From positions 179,089,596-179,153,595 of the forward strand of contig NC_090321.1 of the NCBI RefSeq assembly GCF_040869045.1: DNA of 64,000 nt. Direction: 5' to 3'. The notes beneath the pieces were generated by a model. That model was not told the DNA's origin, did not search any database, and saw nothing but the letters and a program-made list of their open reading frames with translations. Made by a program: the position numbers and the translations under genes. This document shows, piece by piece, positions 22,304 through 32,829 of the stretch. Position 1 is the first letter of the stretch. Every line of letters begins with the position of its first letter. The DNA is from Eurosta solidaginis. Its lineage: Eukaryota; Arthropoda; Insecta; Diptera; Tephritidae.

Positions 22304-23779
22304 TTACTTCTACTTGTAAAACGAATTTGTGAGTAGTCCAAACCTGAAAGTGAGTTCTCAAGAAGTATTGAGATGTTGCTTCAAAGAAATATTCGAACGA
22401 TGATATATTCCACATTTGTTGTTACAGTACTATATAACACTGTCTCTTTTATATGTATGACAAATATTGCAGGGGTTTATTTACCTATAATTTTATATAT
22501 TTTTTCTATTTTTGTATTTCCGCTCATTTTACTTATTCTCACTTGAGTGAAAGTGGCCCAATGCAAGTCGTCTTATTAAATGTATGCCATTAAGAAGAAT
22601 TGTGCACTAGGAATAAAAGTAACAAAAATAACTGCAAAGAACTTCTAAATAGCGTGGTCAATCGGAAATGCTGTAACCTCATTATTCTTTGGAACACTTT
22701 CACAAGCACGTCAATTCAGTTAAGCTTCCTTGCGCAAATGTTCATAATACGTCTTCAACTTTACCTCAGTAATAGCGCGTGTATGCTTTTAACAACAATC
22801 TGCTAACTCAACAGCTTATAATTACACGTTCAGAGTTAGAGGTGGTCGTCCACAGTTGCACTGATTGGGTTGTTAAATCCATGGCAAGTAGGTACGCGGC
22901 CTCAACAAGCATTAAAGCTTTATACTTTACTTTGCCGCTTAGGACTTATTGCCCAGCCAGGCAAGCGACGTCACATCTTTAAAGAAGCTCAATGTCAGCC
23001 ATTTATCTTTTGACATGCATACAGCAGCAGCTAAACTGTCAGAAATAGAGTTAAATCCGTATGAAAGCATTGCACTTATTGTGTGGCACAGCTGCTTGGG
23101 CACTTAACTTCGTGCAAATTAATGGCGGTTGGTGTTAGTGGAAATGCGATGCTGAATGCACTTTGTATTTAGCTACCTATGACACCTCAAACATTTAAGA
23201 CGATATAGCGTTGACAGCAATGGTCACTGCAAAATATAAATACATTAAATCAGGGATCGTTGTAGTTATAAGTTTTTGATGTATATACATCGTTGCTCAC
23301 GGTTTGGGGGAACCCTGAATGTAAGCGTGAGATATAAGTGAATGTAAAGGATTAGTGCGTAATATTGGTTTATGTACTGTTACGAGTACTAGAGAACGTA
23401 TAAGTTTATGCGTAGTGTGTGGTATTAGTGTGCTGTATGTAGAAATAAATAATGAGAGCGTAAGTGTAGTCACTACACTGTAGGCAAATGTGGGAGCAAG
23501 GTACGTAGTAGAGTTGATATGAGCGAAATCACAAAGTAACTCAAAGCAAATAAGCCAACTATGTACACAGTAAAGCCTCTACGCAAATACACCTTTTTTT
23601 GTACATGCTCGTGCTCGAACAGATAAATACACTGCTGTTTTGTTGGAAAATAGGAAAAGAGCAAACATGAGCGAAAACAAAGCACATGTTTAGATATTAA
23701 GTTTTAAGTTGAAGTCATTTTTTGAGGAGGGGGAGGGGGGTGAGGGTTGTTGGTTTTAACATCTTTATACATTATTTGG
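22304..23779. other. Spacer, no gene seen
   Basis: No supported coding sequence. A run of G and A (GAGGAGGGGGAGGGGGGTGA near 23726) is notable as a low-complexity piece. ORFs of about 70 codons have no motifs. Confidence 0.4.
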
Positions 23780-24330
23780 TTAGATTTATATGAAGTAACA
23801 AAGTGCAAACAAAGAGAAAACCAAAATAACTAAAATTAAATTAAATTATGTTAAATTAAGAAAAGTTTTAAAACTAAAATAAAGTTAAAAAGTTAATGTA
23901 AAACAAAATGTAATATAATAAAATATAATAAAAGAAAGTATAATAAAATAAAGTAAAAACATGAACAAAAAAATAACATAAGAGAATAAAATGAAGAGAA
24001 AAATAATAAAAATCAAATCAAAAATAGAAATAAATTAAAGTAAATTAAATAAAATTTAAATAAATTAAATTAAATAAAATTAAATTAAATTACATTAAAT
24101 TAAATTAAATTAGGTTAAATTTAATTAATTTAAATTAAACTAAATTATATTAAACTAAATTAAATTAAGTTAAAATAAATTAAACTAAATTAAATAAAAT
24201 AAAAAAATTTAATTAAAAAAAATTCAATTAAATTGAACTAAATAAAATAAAATTAAATTTAATTAAATAAAATTAAACTAAATTAACATAGATTAAATTA
24301 AATTAATTAAATTTAATCGATTAAAGTCGA
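23780..24330. repeat. Long TAAAT-type low-complexity tract
   Basis: About 550 bp composed mainly of variations on TAAAT and TAAAAT (for example AAATTAAATTAAATTA). Almost no G or C on the plus strand except scattered ones. A pentanucleotide-derived microsatellite. Confidence 0.85.
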
Positions 24331-24520
24331 TCAGCTATCCATTTTTTATCGAAAAGTTTTGTATTTATGATCTAAAAATTACCGATATGTTATCAGTATG
24401 TTACCTTTTTGTTATCGGATTATTACCAGTTTCATATCGGAGTGTAATTGAAAAGTTATCGATATGTTATCAAAAATTTATTGATTGCTTACCAAAAAGT
24501 TACCTATATATTACAGAAAT
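24331..24520 (+). repeat. Degenerate TTATCGATATG tract
   Basis: The words GTTATCGATATGTTATC, GATATGTTATCAGTATGTTA and TTATCGGATTATTACC recur at short, irregular spacing. It looks like a decayed minisatellite of about 12-20 bp. Confidence 0.5.
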
Positions 24521-24774
24521 CGAAAAACATCGGAACATTTTACAGTATTTAATGTGAGATCTAGAGCTAGCTTTATGAAAATATTCCAGCAAAATCATGA
24601 GTTCGCTAAAAAGCAAATGAACATTTTACTATTAACAGTTATTTTCAGTCCCTGTATTAAATATAGGTATGAAGAACGTTTTGTGTTAGGTCAGTAGTAG
24701 CTTCTAGTGGTATGCGTTCGCAAATCTAATAGTTTTTAGTTTAGGATTCAAATTGGTTTTGCAATAATATTAAT

Positions 24775-25080
24775 TAAAATAAATACATAAATTCAAGGCG
24801 TGTAACCTCCGAACAGATTTTAGGTCGAGCTTCTTTTCTAATTTGCATCGTGCTGCTTTTTAATTTGCAAAAAAGATGAGTTTTCACTAAGACGCTTTTC
24901 ATGGCAGAAATAAACTCGGAGTGTTTGTCAAATCACTGCCAAGGGACGACCCCGCTTAGAAAACTTTTCTTTCAATTGAAAAAAACGTGTTTCTAAATTT
25001 GCGATATTGCTTTGCCCAGGAATCGAACCCAGGATTTTCGGTGTGGTAGGCGGAGCATGCTACCACCACACCACGGTGGC
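24775..25080 (-). mobile_element. SINE copy with 13-bp target duplication
   Basis: Minus strand: head GTGGTGTGGTGGTAGCATG, box B GGTTCGATTCC (a perfect consensus match), then body with deletions (about 40 bp of the GCCGTTCGGAGTCGGC region is missing). CAATAATATTAAT (24762-24774) and CAATAATACTAAT (25081-25093) are the duplication, one mismatch. Older than the 40288 copy by its substitutions. Confidence 0.8.
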
Positions 25081-25093
25081 CAATAATACTAAT

Positions 25094-25868
25094 CACTAAC
25101 ACTATATCAGTTCCTAACTGCTATGTGTTCCCTGCAAAGCTTTAAAAGCTTTCCCAAATGCTGGTGTGCAATACAAAAAACAGCTCCATATTAATCCGAA
25201 AAGACAATTAAAGATTGTCTGAGCTTATTATCGAAGGGAGTTTTGGGGAATTGATATTTTTTTCCTTAGGAAAAAGTGAAAATTTTTCTTAATTTTTTCA
25301 AGTGAAAAACCTAAATTAATAAATTTGAGGATTTTTTTCATTTGATAGTTTGCGTAAATAATAATTCGCAGAATGGGAAATACGCCTGTATTATAATCAA
25401 CCGATTGCAATTTAATTCACGACCTAGCAACGTAAGGGTTAAGGAGATTTGTCGAATTAAAAGTGCTTATACTTTAATCTTCTTCTATATAAAGCTTGCG
25501 TAAAGCTAAATTTTTCTCTGTTAAATTTTTAGCACCTCGCAGTGAACCTCCATCATGCAAATCATTATCTGAAACAACTTAAAGTTTGACGACTGTTTTT
25601 TTAATTTCGCAAAAGCTATATTTACGATTGTTAAATGAAGTGAAACTCCAGTGTTTGGACGATACATCGTGCAGGGGTAATTTTATGATATTAACGATTT
25701 ATGCATGCGATTGTGTGTTGTTGTACATTTTGCATACTATGCAGTGTAAGTGCGGTCATTGTCCAATGGGCACCAATTTACTTTGAACTTATTTAATGTT
25801 TGACAAATAGATATGGAGGCAAAAATTGAACTTCTTTTTCAAATAGGGTATCTGGATGGAATTGGAAT
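25094..25868. other. A+T-rich spacer, no gene seen
   Basis: No recognised gene or repeat. A 66-codon ORF at 25586-25786 has cysteines but no motif I know. Confidence 0.4.
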
Positions 25869-26076
25869 TGTGGAGAATATTAGCATCAATATGCTGTTAG
25901 TAAATAATCACACGCCCTCAGTTGCGAAGTGAAGTATAATTGCGAAGTACTCCCAAAGTAATCTAAATAAAGAACAGTTTGCAATATTGAATATTGAAGT
26001 TATTTATTCAACACTTCAGCGAATCGAACATTAGCAGAAGGTGTATAATAAGCAGGATTTCGCTAAATTCGTTACA
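25869..26076 (-). mobile_element. Solo LTR copy with internal deletion
   Basis: On the minus strand it starts TGTAACGAATTTAGCGAAAT, includes CACCTTCTGCTAATGTTCGA, TTTATTTAGATTACTTTGGG and AGTACTTCGCAATTATACTT, and ends near TATTCTCCACA. Compared with 12741-13224, about 270 bp in the middle-to-3' part are missing. No clear target duplication. Confidence 0.7.
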
Positions 26077-26149
26077 ATATTTTTAAGATAAACGTAATTT
26101 TGCGGGAGTGGTCAGAAAAAAGTACCATTCACTAGATCCCAAAGTATGT

Positions 26150-26530
26150 GTCGTTAATTAATGAATTGATACAATATATAAGGGAAGAAGAAGGGAAATA
26201 TGGTGTAGAAGAACATAGAGAAAGAGAAAGGAAGAGGCAGAGAAAATAGGGTAAGAAAAAAAATAAGAGCAAGAAGGCAACAAGTCAGAAAAAGTAAAGA
26301 CAGAAAGTAGAAATATAGAGAAGGGCTGCGTAAGATAGTGGTCAGGAAGACGAGAAAGAGAAAAAAGCTTAATAGAATTGGACAAATTTGGCGAAGTGTG
26401 GAAAAGAAGTGAAGAAAAAATAATTGAGTATAAGGAGAAAACAACTAGTAAGTGGGAAATAGGCAAAAAGACAGGAAGTATGAAAGGAAGAGAAGGGAAG
26501 ACGCAGAAAATTAGAAGAAGAATGCAACTT
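26150..26530 (+). repeat. Purine-rich, strand-asymmetric tract
   Basis: About 380 bp where A and G dominate the plus strand (for example AGAGAAAGAGAAAGGAAGAG). C is rare and T is mostly isolated. The complementary strand therefore shows overlapping 96- and 102-codon ORFs of Phe/Leu/Ser, which are compositional artefacts. Confidence 0.8.
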
Positions 26531-26658
26531 AAGAGCTAAAAATAAAATATTTTAGTTTTGATCTCTATTTACTTAAACTTGAAAAATATTTTCATTTACA
26601 TGGCAACAATTTTTTATTTTAAAATTTGTATTATGCTAGAAAATCAAAAAAAAAAAAA

Positions 26659-28415
26659 AGGAAGAAAGGCTAAGTTCGGGTGTAACCGAACATTACATTC
26701 TCAGCTGAGATCTATGGAGACAAAATAAGGGAAAATCACCATGTAGGAAAATGAACCTAGGGTAACCCTGGCATGTGTTTGTATGACATGCGTATCAAAT
26801 GGCAGGTATTAAAGAGTATTTTAAGAGGGAAAGGGCCATAGTTCTATAGGTGGATGCCTTTTCGGGATATCGTTATAAAGGTGGACCAGGGATGACTCTA
26901 GAATGCGTTTGTACAATATGGGTATCAAACGAAAGGTGATAATGAGTATTTTAAAAGGGAGTAGGCCTTAGTTCTATAGGTGGACGCCTTTTCCAGATAT
27001 CGTAATAAAGGTGGACCAGGGGTGACCCTATAATGGTTTTGTAAGATATGGGTATCAAATTAAAGGTATTAATGAGGGATTTAAAAGGGAGTGGTGGTAG
27101 TTGTATATGTGAAGGCGTTTTCGAGATATCGACCAGATATCGCCATAAAGGTGGACCAGGGTGACCTAGAACATTATCTGTCGGGTACCGCTAATTTATT
27201 TATATATGTAATACCACGAACAGTATTTCTGCCAAGATTCCAGGGGCTTTTGATTTCGCCCTGTAAACTTTTTCATCTTCTTCTACTTAATATAGTAGGT
27301 GTCACACCCATTTTACAAAGTTTTTTCTAAAGTTATATTTTGCGCCAATAAACCAATCCCATCGCAATATTTCATCACTTTTTTTATATTTGGTATAGAA
27401 TTATGGCATTTTTTTCATTTTTCGTAATTTTCGATATCGCATTTCGACCATTTTTTATACCAAGATAAAGTGGGTGCAGATAAGTATGTGAACTGAATTT
27501 AGTAAAGACATATCGATTTTGCTCAAGTTATCGTATTAACGGCCGAGCGGAAGGACAGACGATCGACTGTGTATAAAAACTGGGCGTGGCTTCAACCGAT
27601 TTCGCCCTTTTTCACAGAAAACAGTTATCGTCCTAGGAGCTAAGCCCCTACCAAATTTCACGAGGATTGGTAAATTTTTGTTCGACTTATGGCATTAAAA
27701 GTATTCTAGACAAATTAAATGAAAAAGGGCGGAGCCACGCCCATTTTGAAATTTTCTTTTATTTTTGTATTTTGTTGCACCATATCATTACTGGAGTTGG
27801 ATGTTGACATAATTTACTTATATACTGTAAAGATATTAACTTTTTTTTTTAATTTGAATTTAGAAAAATTTTTTTTAAAAGTGGGCGTGTTCTTCATCCG
27901 ATTAAGCCACTTTTTATTTAGCACATATATAGTAATATTTGTAACGTTCTTCAACGACTGCCAAATTACAGCTTGCAAAACTTTGAAATTACATTCTTTT
28001 AAAAGTGGGCGGTGCCACGCCAATTGTCCAAAATTTTACTAGTTTTCTATTCTGCGTTATAAATTCAACCCACCTACCAAGTTTCATCGCTTTATCCGTC
28101 TTTGGTAATGAATTATCGCACTTTTTCGATTTTTCGAAATTTTCGATATCAAAAAAGTCGGCGTGGTTATAGTCCGATTTCGTTCATTTTAAACAGCGAT
28201 CTGAGATGAGTACCCAGGAACCTACATACCAAATTTCGTTAAGATGCCTCAAAATTTACTAAAGTTATCGTGCTTACGGACGGACGGACGGACATGGCTA
28301 AATAAATTTCTTTTTTCGCCCAGATCATTTTGATATATAGAAGTCTATATCTATCTCGATTAGTTTATGCCGTTACGGATTGCCGTTATGCTGAGCGCTG
28401 CTCAGCTGAGTATAA
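26659..28415 (+). mobile_element. Family A repeat, copy 4
   Basis: Starts GGCTAAGTTCGGGTGTAACC, followed by the hairpin motif, a satellite of only three units (26785-27160), the block ACTGGGCGTGGCTTCAACCG, GGGCGGAGCCACGCCC boxes, a GGACGGACGGACGGAC microsatellite near 28278, and ends CTCAGCTGAGTATAA. It joins directly to the next copy. Confidence 0.75.
26785..27160 (+). repeat. 130-bp satellite, 3 units
   Basis: Markers GGTATCAAACGAAAGGT and GGTGGACCAGGGGTGAC recur at about 130-bp spacing. This is the shortest complete array among the family A copies here. Confidence 0.8.
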
Positions 28416-31400
28416 ACAAGTAAGGAAGGCTAAGTTCGGGTGTAACCGAAAATTACATACTCAGTTGAGAACTGTGGAGACAAAATAAGGGAAAATCACC
28501 ATTTGGCAAAATGAACCTAGGGTAACCCTGGAATGTGTTTGTATGACATGTGTATCAATTGGAAGGTATTAAAGAGTATTTTAAGAGGAAGTGGGCCATA
28601 GTTCTATAGATGGACGCCATTTAGGGATATCGCCATAAAGGTGGACCAGGCCTGACTCTAGAATTTGTTTGTACGATATGAGTATCAAATGAAAGGTGTT
28701 AATGAGTATTTTAAAAGGGCGTGGGCCTAAGTTCTATAGACGCCTTTTCGAGATATCGCCATAAAGATGGACCAGGGGTGACTCTAGGATTTGTTTGTAC
28801 GATACGAGTATCAAATGGAAGGTGTTAATGAGTATTTTAAAAGGGCGTGGGCCTAAGTTCTATATGTGGACGCCTTTTCGAGATATCGCCATAAATATGG
28901 ACCAGGGGTGACTCTAGAATTTGTTCGTACTATATGGGTATCAAATGAAAGGTGTTAATGAGTATTTTAAAAGGGAGTGGGCCTTAGTTCTATATGTGGA
29001 CGCCTTTTCGAGATATCGCCATAAACATGGACCAGGGGTGACTCTAGAATGCGTTTGTACAATATGGGTATCAAATGAAAGGTGTTAATGAGTATTTTAA
29101 AAGGGCGTGGGCCTTAGTTCTATAGGTGGACGCCTTTTCAAGATATCGCCATAAACGTGGACCAGGGGTGACTCTAGAATGCGTTTGTACAATATGGGTA
29201 TCAAATGAAAGGTGTTAATGAGTTTTTTAAAAGGGCGTGGGCCTTAGTTCTATGGGTGGACGCCTTTTCGGGTTATCGCCATAAACGTGGACCAGGGGTG
29301 ACTCTAGAATTTGTTTGTACTATATGGGTATCAAATGAAAGGTGTTAATGAGTATTTTAAAAGGGCGTGGGCCTTAGTTCTATAGGTGGATGCCTTTTCG
29401 GGATATCGTCATAAACGTGGACCAGGGGTGACTCTAGAATTTGTTTGTACTATATGGGTATCAAATGAAAGGTGTTAATGAGTATTTTAAAAGGGAGTGG
29501 GCCTTAGTTCTATAAGTGGATGCCTTTTCGGGATATCGCCATAAACGTGGACCAGGAGTGACTCTAGAATGCGTTTGTACAATACGGGTACCAAACGAAA
29601 GGTGTTAATGAGTAATTTAAAAGGGCGTGGGCCTTAGTTCTATAGGTGGATGCCTTTTCGGGATATCGTCATAAACGTGGACCAGGGGTGACTCTAGAAT
29701 TTGTTTATACTATATGGGTATCAAATGAAAGGTGTTAATGAGTATTTTAAAAGGGCGTGGGCCTTAGTTCTATAGGTGGACGCCTTTTCAAGATATCGCC
29801 ATAAACGTGGACCAGGGGTGACTCTAGAATTTGTTTGTACTATATCGGTATCAAATGAAAGGTGTTAATGAGTATTTTAAAAGGGAGTGGGCCTTAGTTC
29901 TATAAGTGGATGCCTTTTCGGGATATCGCCATAACCGTGGACCAGGAGTGACTCTAGAATGCGTTTGTACAATACGGGTATCAAACGAAAGGTGTTAATG
30001 AGTAATTTAAAAGGGCGTGGGCCTTAGTTCTATAGGTGGATGCCTTTTCGGGATATCGTCATAAACGTGGACCAGGGGTGACTCTAGAATTTGTTTGTAC
30101 TATATGGGTATCAAATGAAAGGTGTTAATGAGTATTTTAAAAGGGCGTGGGCCTTAGTTCTATAGGTGGACGCCTTTTCAAGATATCGCCATAAAGGTGG
30201 ACCACGGGTGACTCTAGAATGCGTTTGTACAATATGGATATCAAATGAAAGGTGTTAATGAGTATTTTAAAAGGGAGTGGTCCTTAGTTCTATCGCCTTT
30301 TCGAGATATCGCCATAAACGTGGACCAGGGGTTACTCTAGAATGCGTTTGTACAATATGGGTATCAAATGAAAGGTGTTAATGAGTATTTTAAAAGGGCG
30401 TGGGCTTTAGTTCTATAGGTGGACGCCTTTTCAAGATATCGCCATAAAGGTGGACCAGGGGTGACTCTAGAATGCGTTTGTACAATATGGGTATCAAATG
30501 AAAGGTGTTAATGAGTATTTTAAAAGGGCGTGGGCCTTAGTTCTATAGGTGGACGCCTTTTCGAGATATCGCCATAAAGGTGGACCAGGGGTGACTCTAG
30601 AATTTGTTTGTACGATATGGGTATCAAATGAAAGGTGTTAATGGGTATTTTAAAAGGGCGTCGGCCTTAGTTCTATAGGTGGACGCCTTTTCAAGATATC
30701 GCCATAAAGGTGGACCAGGGGTGACTCTAGAATTTGTTTTTGTACGATATGGGTATCAAATGAAAGGTGTTAATGATTATTTTAAAAGGGTGTGGGCCTT
30801 AGTTCTATAGGTGGATGCCTTTTCGAGATATCGCCATAAAGGTGGGCCAGGGGTGACTCTAGAATTTTTTTATACGATATGGGTATCAAATGAAAGGTGC
30901 TAATGAGTATTATAAAAAGGAGTGGGCCTTAGTTCTATATGTGGACGCCTTTTCGAGATATCGCCATAAACGTGGACCAGGGGTGACTCTACAATGTGTT
31001 TGTACAATATGGGTATCAAATTAAAGGTATTAATGAGGGTTTTAAAATGGAGTGGCCCTTGGTTGTATATGTAAAGGCGTTTTCGAAATATCGACAAAAT
31101 GCGGAACAGGGTGATCCAGAACATCATCTGTCGGGTACCGCTAATTTATTTATATATGTAATATCACGAAAAGTATTCCTTCCATGATTCCAAGGGCTTT
31201 TGATTTCGCCCTGCAAAACTTTTTCATTTTCTTCTACTAAATATGGTAGGTGCTACACCCATTTTACCAAGTTTTTTCTATAGTTATATTTTGCTTCAAT
31301 AGACCAATACAATTACCATGTTTCATCCCTTTTTTCGTATTTGGTATATAATTATGGCATTTTTTTCATTTTTCGTAATTTTCGATATCGAAAAAGTGGG

Positions 31401-32433
31401 CGTGGTCATAGTCGGATTCGGCCATTTTTTACACCAATACAAACTGAGTTCAGATAAGTACGTGAACTGAGTTTAGTAAAGATATGTCGATTTTTGCTCA
31501 AGTTATCGTGTTAACGGCCGAGCGGAAGGACAGACGGTCGACTGTGTATAAAAACTGGGCGTGGCTTCAACCGATTTTGCCCTTTTTCACAGAAAGCAGT
31601 TATCGTCCTAGAGTCTAAGCCTCTACCAAATTTCACAAGGATCGGTAAATTTTTGTTCGACTTATGGCATTAAAAGTATCCTAGACGAATTAAATGAAAA
31701 AGGGCGGAGCCACGCCCATTTTGAAATTTTCTTTTATTTTTGTATTTTTTTGCAACATATCATTACTGGAGTTGAATGTTGACATAATTTACTTATATAC
31801 TGTAAAGATGTGAAATTTTATTTTAAAATTTGAATTAAAAATAATTTTTTTTAAAAAGTGGGCGTGGTAGTTCCCCGATTTTGCAAATTTTCATTAAGCG
31901 TACACATAGTAATAGGAGTAACGTTGCTGCAAAATTTCATCATAATATCTTGAACGACTGCCAAATTACAGCTTGCAAAAGTTTTAAATTACCTTCTTTT
32001 AAAAGTGGGCGGTGCCACGCCCATTGTCCAAAATTTTACTAATTTTTTATTCTGCGTCATAAGCTCAACTCACGTACCAAGTTTCATCGCTTAATCCGTA
32101 TTTGGTAATGAATTATCGCACTTTTTCGATTTTTCGAAATTTTCGATATCGAAAAAGTGGGCGTGGTTATTGTCCGATATCGTTCATTTTAAATAGAGAT
32201 CTGAGATGAGTGCCCAGGAACCTACATACCAAATTTCATCAAGATACCTCAAAATTTACTCAAGTTATCGTGTTAACGGGCAGACGGACATGGCTCAATC
32301 GAATTTTTTTCGATCCTGATTATTTTGATATATGGAAGTCTATATCTATCTCCATTCCTTTATACCTGTACAACCAACCGTTATCCAATCAAAGTTAATA
32401 TACTCTGTGAGCTCTGCTCAACTGAGTATAAAA
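28416..32433 (+). mobile_element. Family A repeat, copy 5, with a large satellite
   Basis: Starts AAGGAAGGCTAAGTTCGGGT immediately after copy 4 and ends CTCAACTGAGTATAAA. It carries the largest satellite array of the family (28500-31030), followed by the conserved non-satellite half, which parallels 27170-28415 with few differences. No transposase. At about 4 kb it is roughly 2.3 kb longer than copy 4, and the whole difference is satellite. Confidence 0.75.
28500..31030 (+). repeat. 130-bp satellite, about 20 units with a higher-order repeat
   Basis: Unit starts (TCAAATGAAAGGTGTTAATG) lie at 28556, 28687, 28811, 28940, 29070, 29200, 29331, 29461, 29591, 29721, 29851, 29981, 30111, 30241, 30365, 30491, 30621, 30757, 30887 and 31017. 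Spacing is exactly 130 bp over most of the array. Units 29461-29850 and 29851-30240 form a three-unit higher-order repeat distinguished by TATAAGTGGATG and AGTAATTTAAAA variants. Confidence 0.9.
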
Positions 32434-32674
32434 ATACCATTACATATTTTCCACAAAAAGAGGTGTGAAGTTATGATGAAATGGCACCAAATTTCGAACA
32501 TGAAAAGTTATATTTAATAACAGAAAAATGAGAGACAGTCACGCAAAGTGACAGTTTCGCACTACCGAATTTGAGACTACCTGCGAACTGCGAACTTAAA
32601 CAGATACAGAAGAGGACAGTTAGCAGCCACACTTATACCAACAGCGATTAGGTCAAATCTATATATATTTAATA
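32434..32674. other. Spacer between family A and the Helitron cluster
   Basis: Short unique-looking A+T-rich sequence. Nothing recognised. Confidence 0.4.
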
Positions 32675-32712
32675 CTAGCCTTTACCCGCGGCCCCGTCCG
32701 CAAGGAGAAAAT
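32675..32712 (-). other. Helitron 3' end: hairpin plus CTAG (minus copy)
   Basis: On the minus strand GCGGACGGGGCCGC can pair GCGG with CCGC, followed by GGGTAAAGG and terminal CTAG next to a T. The same 3' sequence closes all four elements. Confidence 0.65.
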
Positions 32713-32829
32713 GAAATATGTGGGCTATTCACGTTAGCCTGCTTATAAAGTTATCTGTTTAAAATTTTTTTTCTGTCTAATGCATTTTATTTTTGTAATT
32801 GAGTAAAAAAAAGAACTTTATGAGCTGAT

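Noticed and set aside
26154..26466. 96- and 102-codon minus-strand ORFs resembling membrane proteins (Phe/Leu/Ser-rich)
   Set aside because: They are the pyrimidine-rich complement of a purine tract. Both frames look hydrophobic, as expected from composition alone.
28416..32433. Could the 130-bp arrays be CRISPR-like or centromeric?
   Set aside because: There are no alternating repeats and unique spacers. The arrays are embedded in an interspersed element with defined ends, so they are transposon-internal satellites and not evidence of a centromere.
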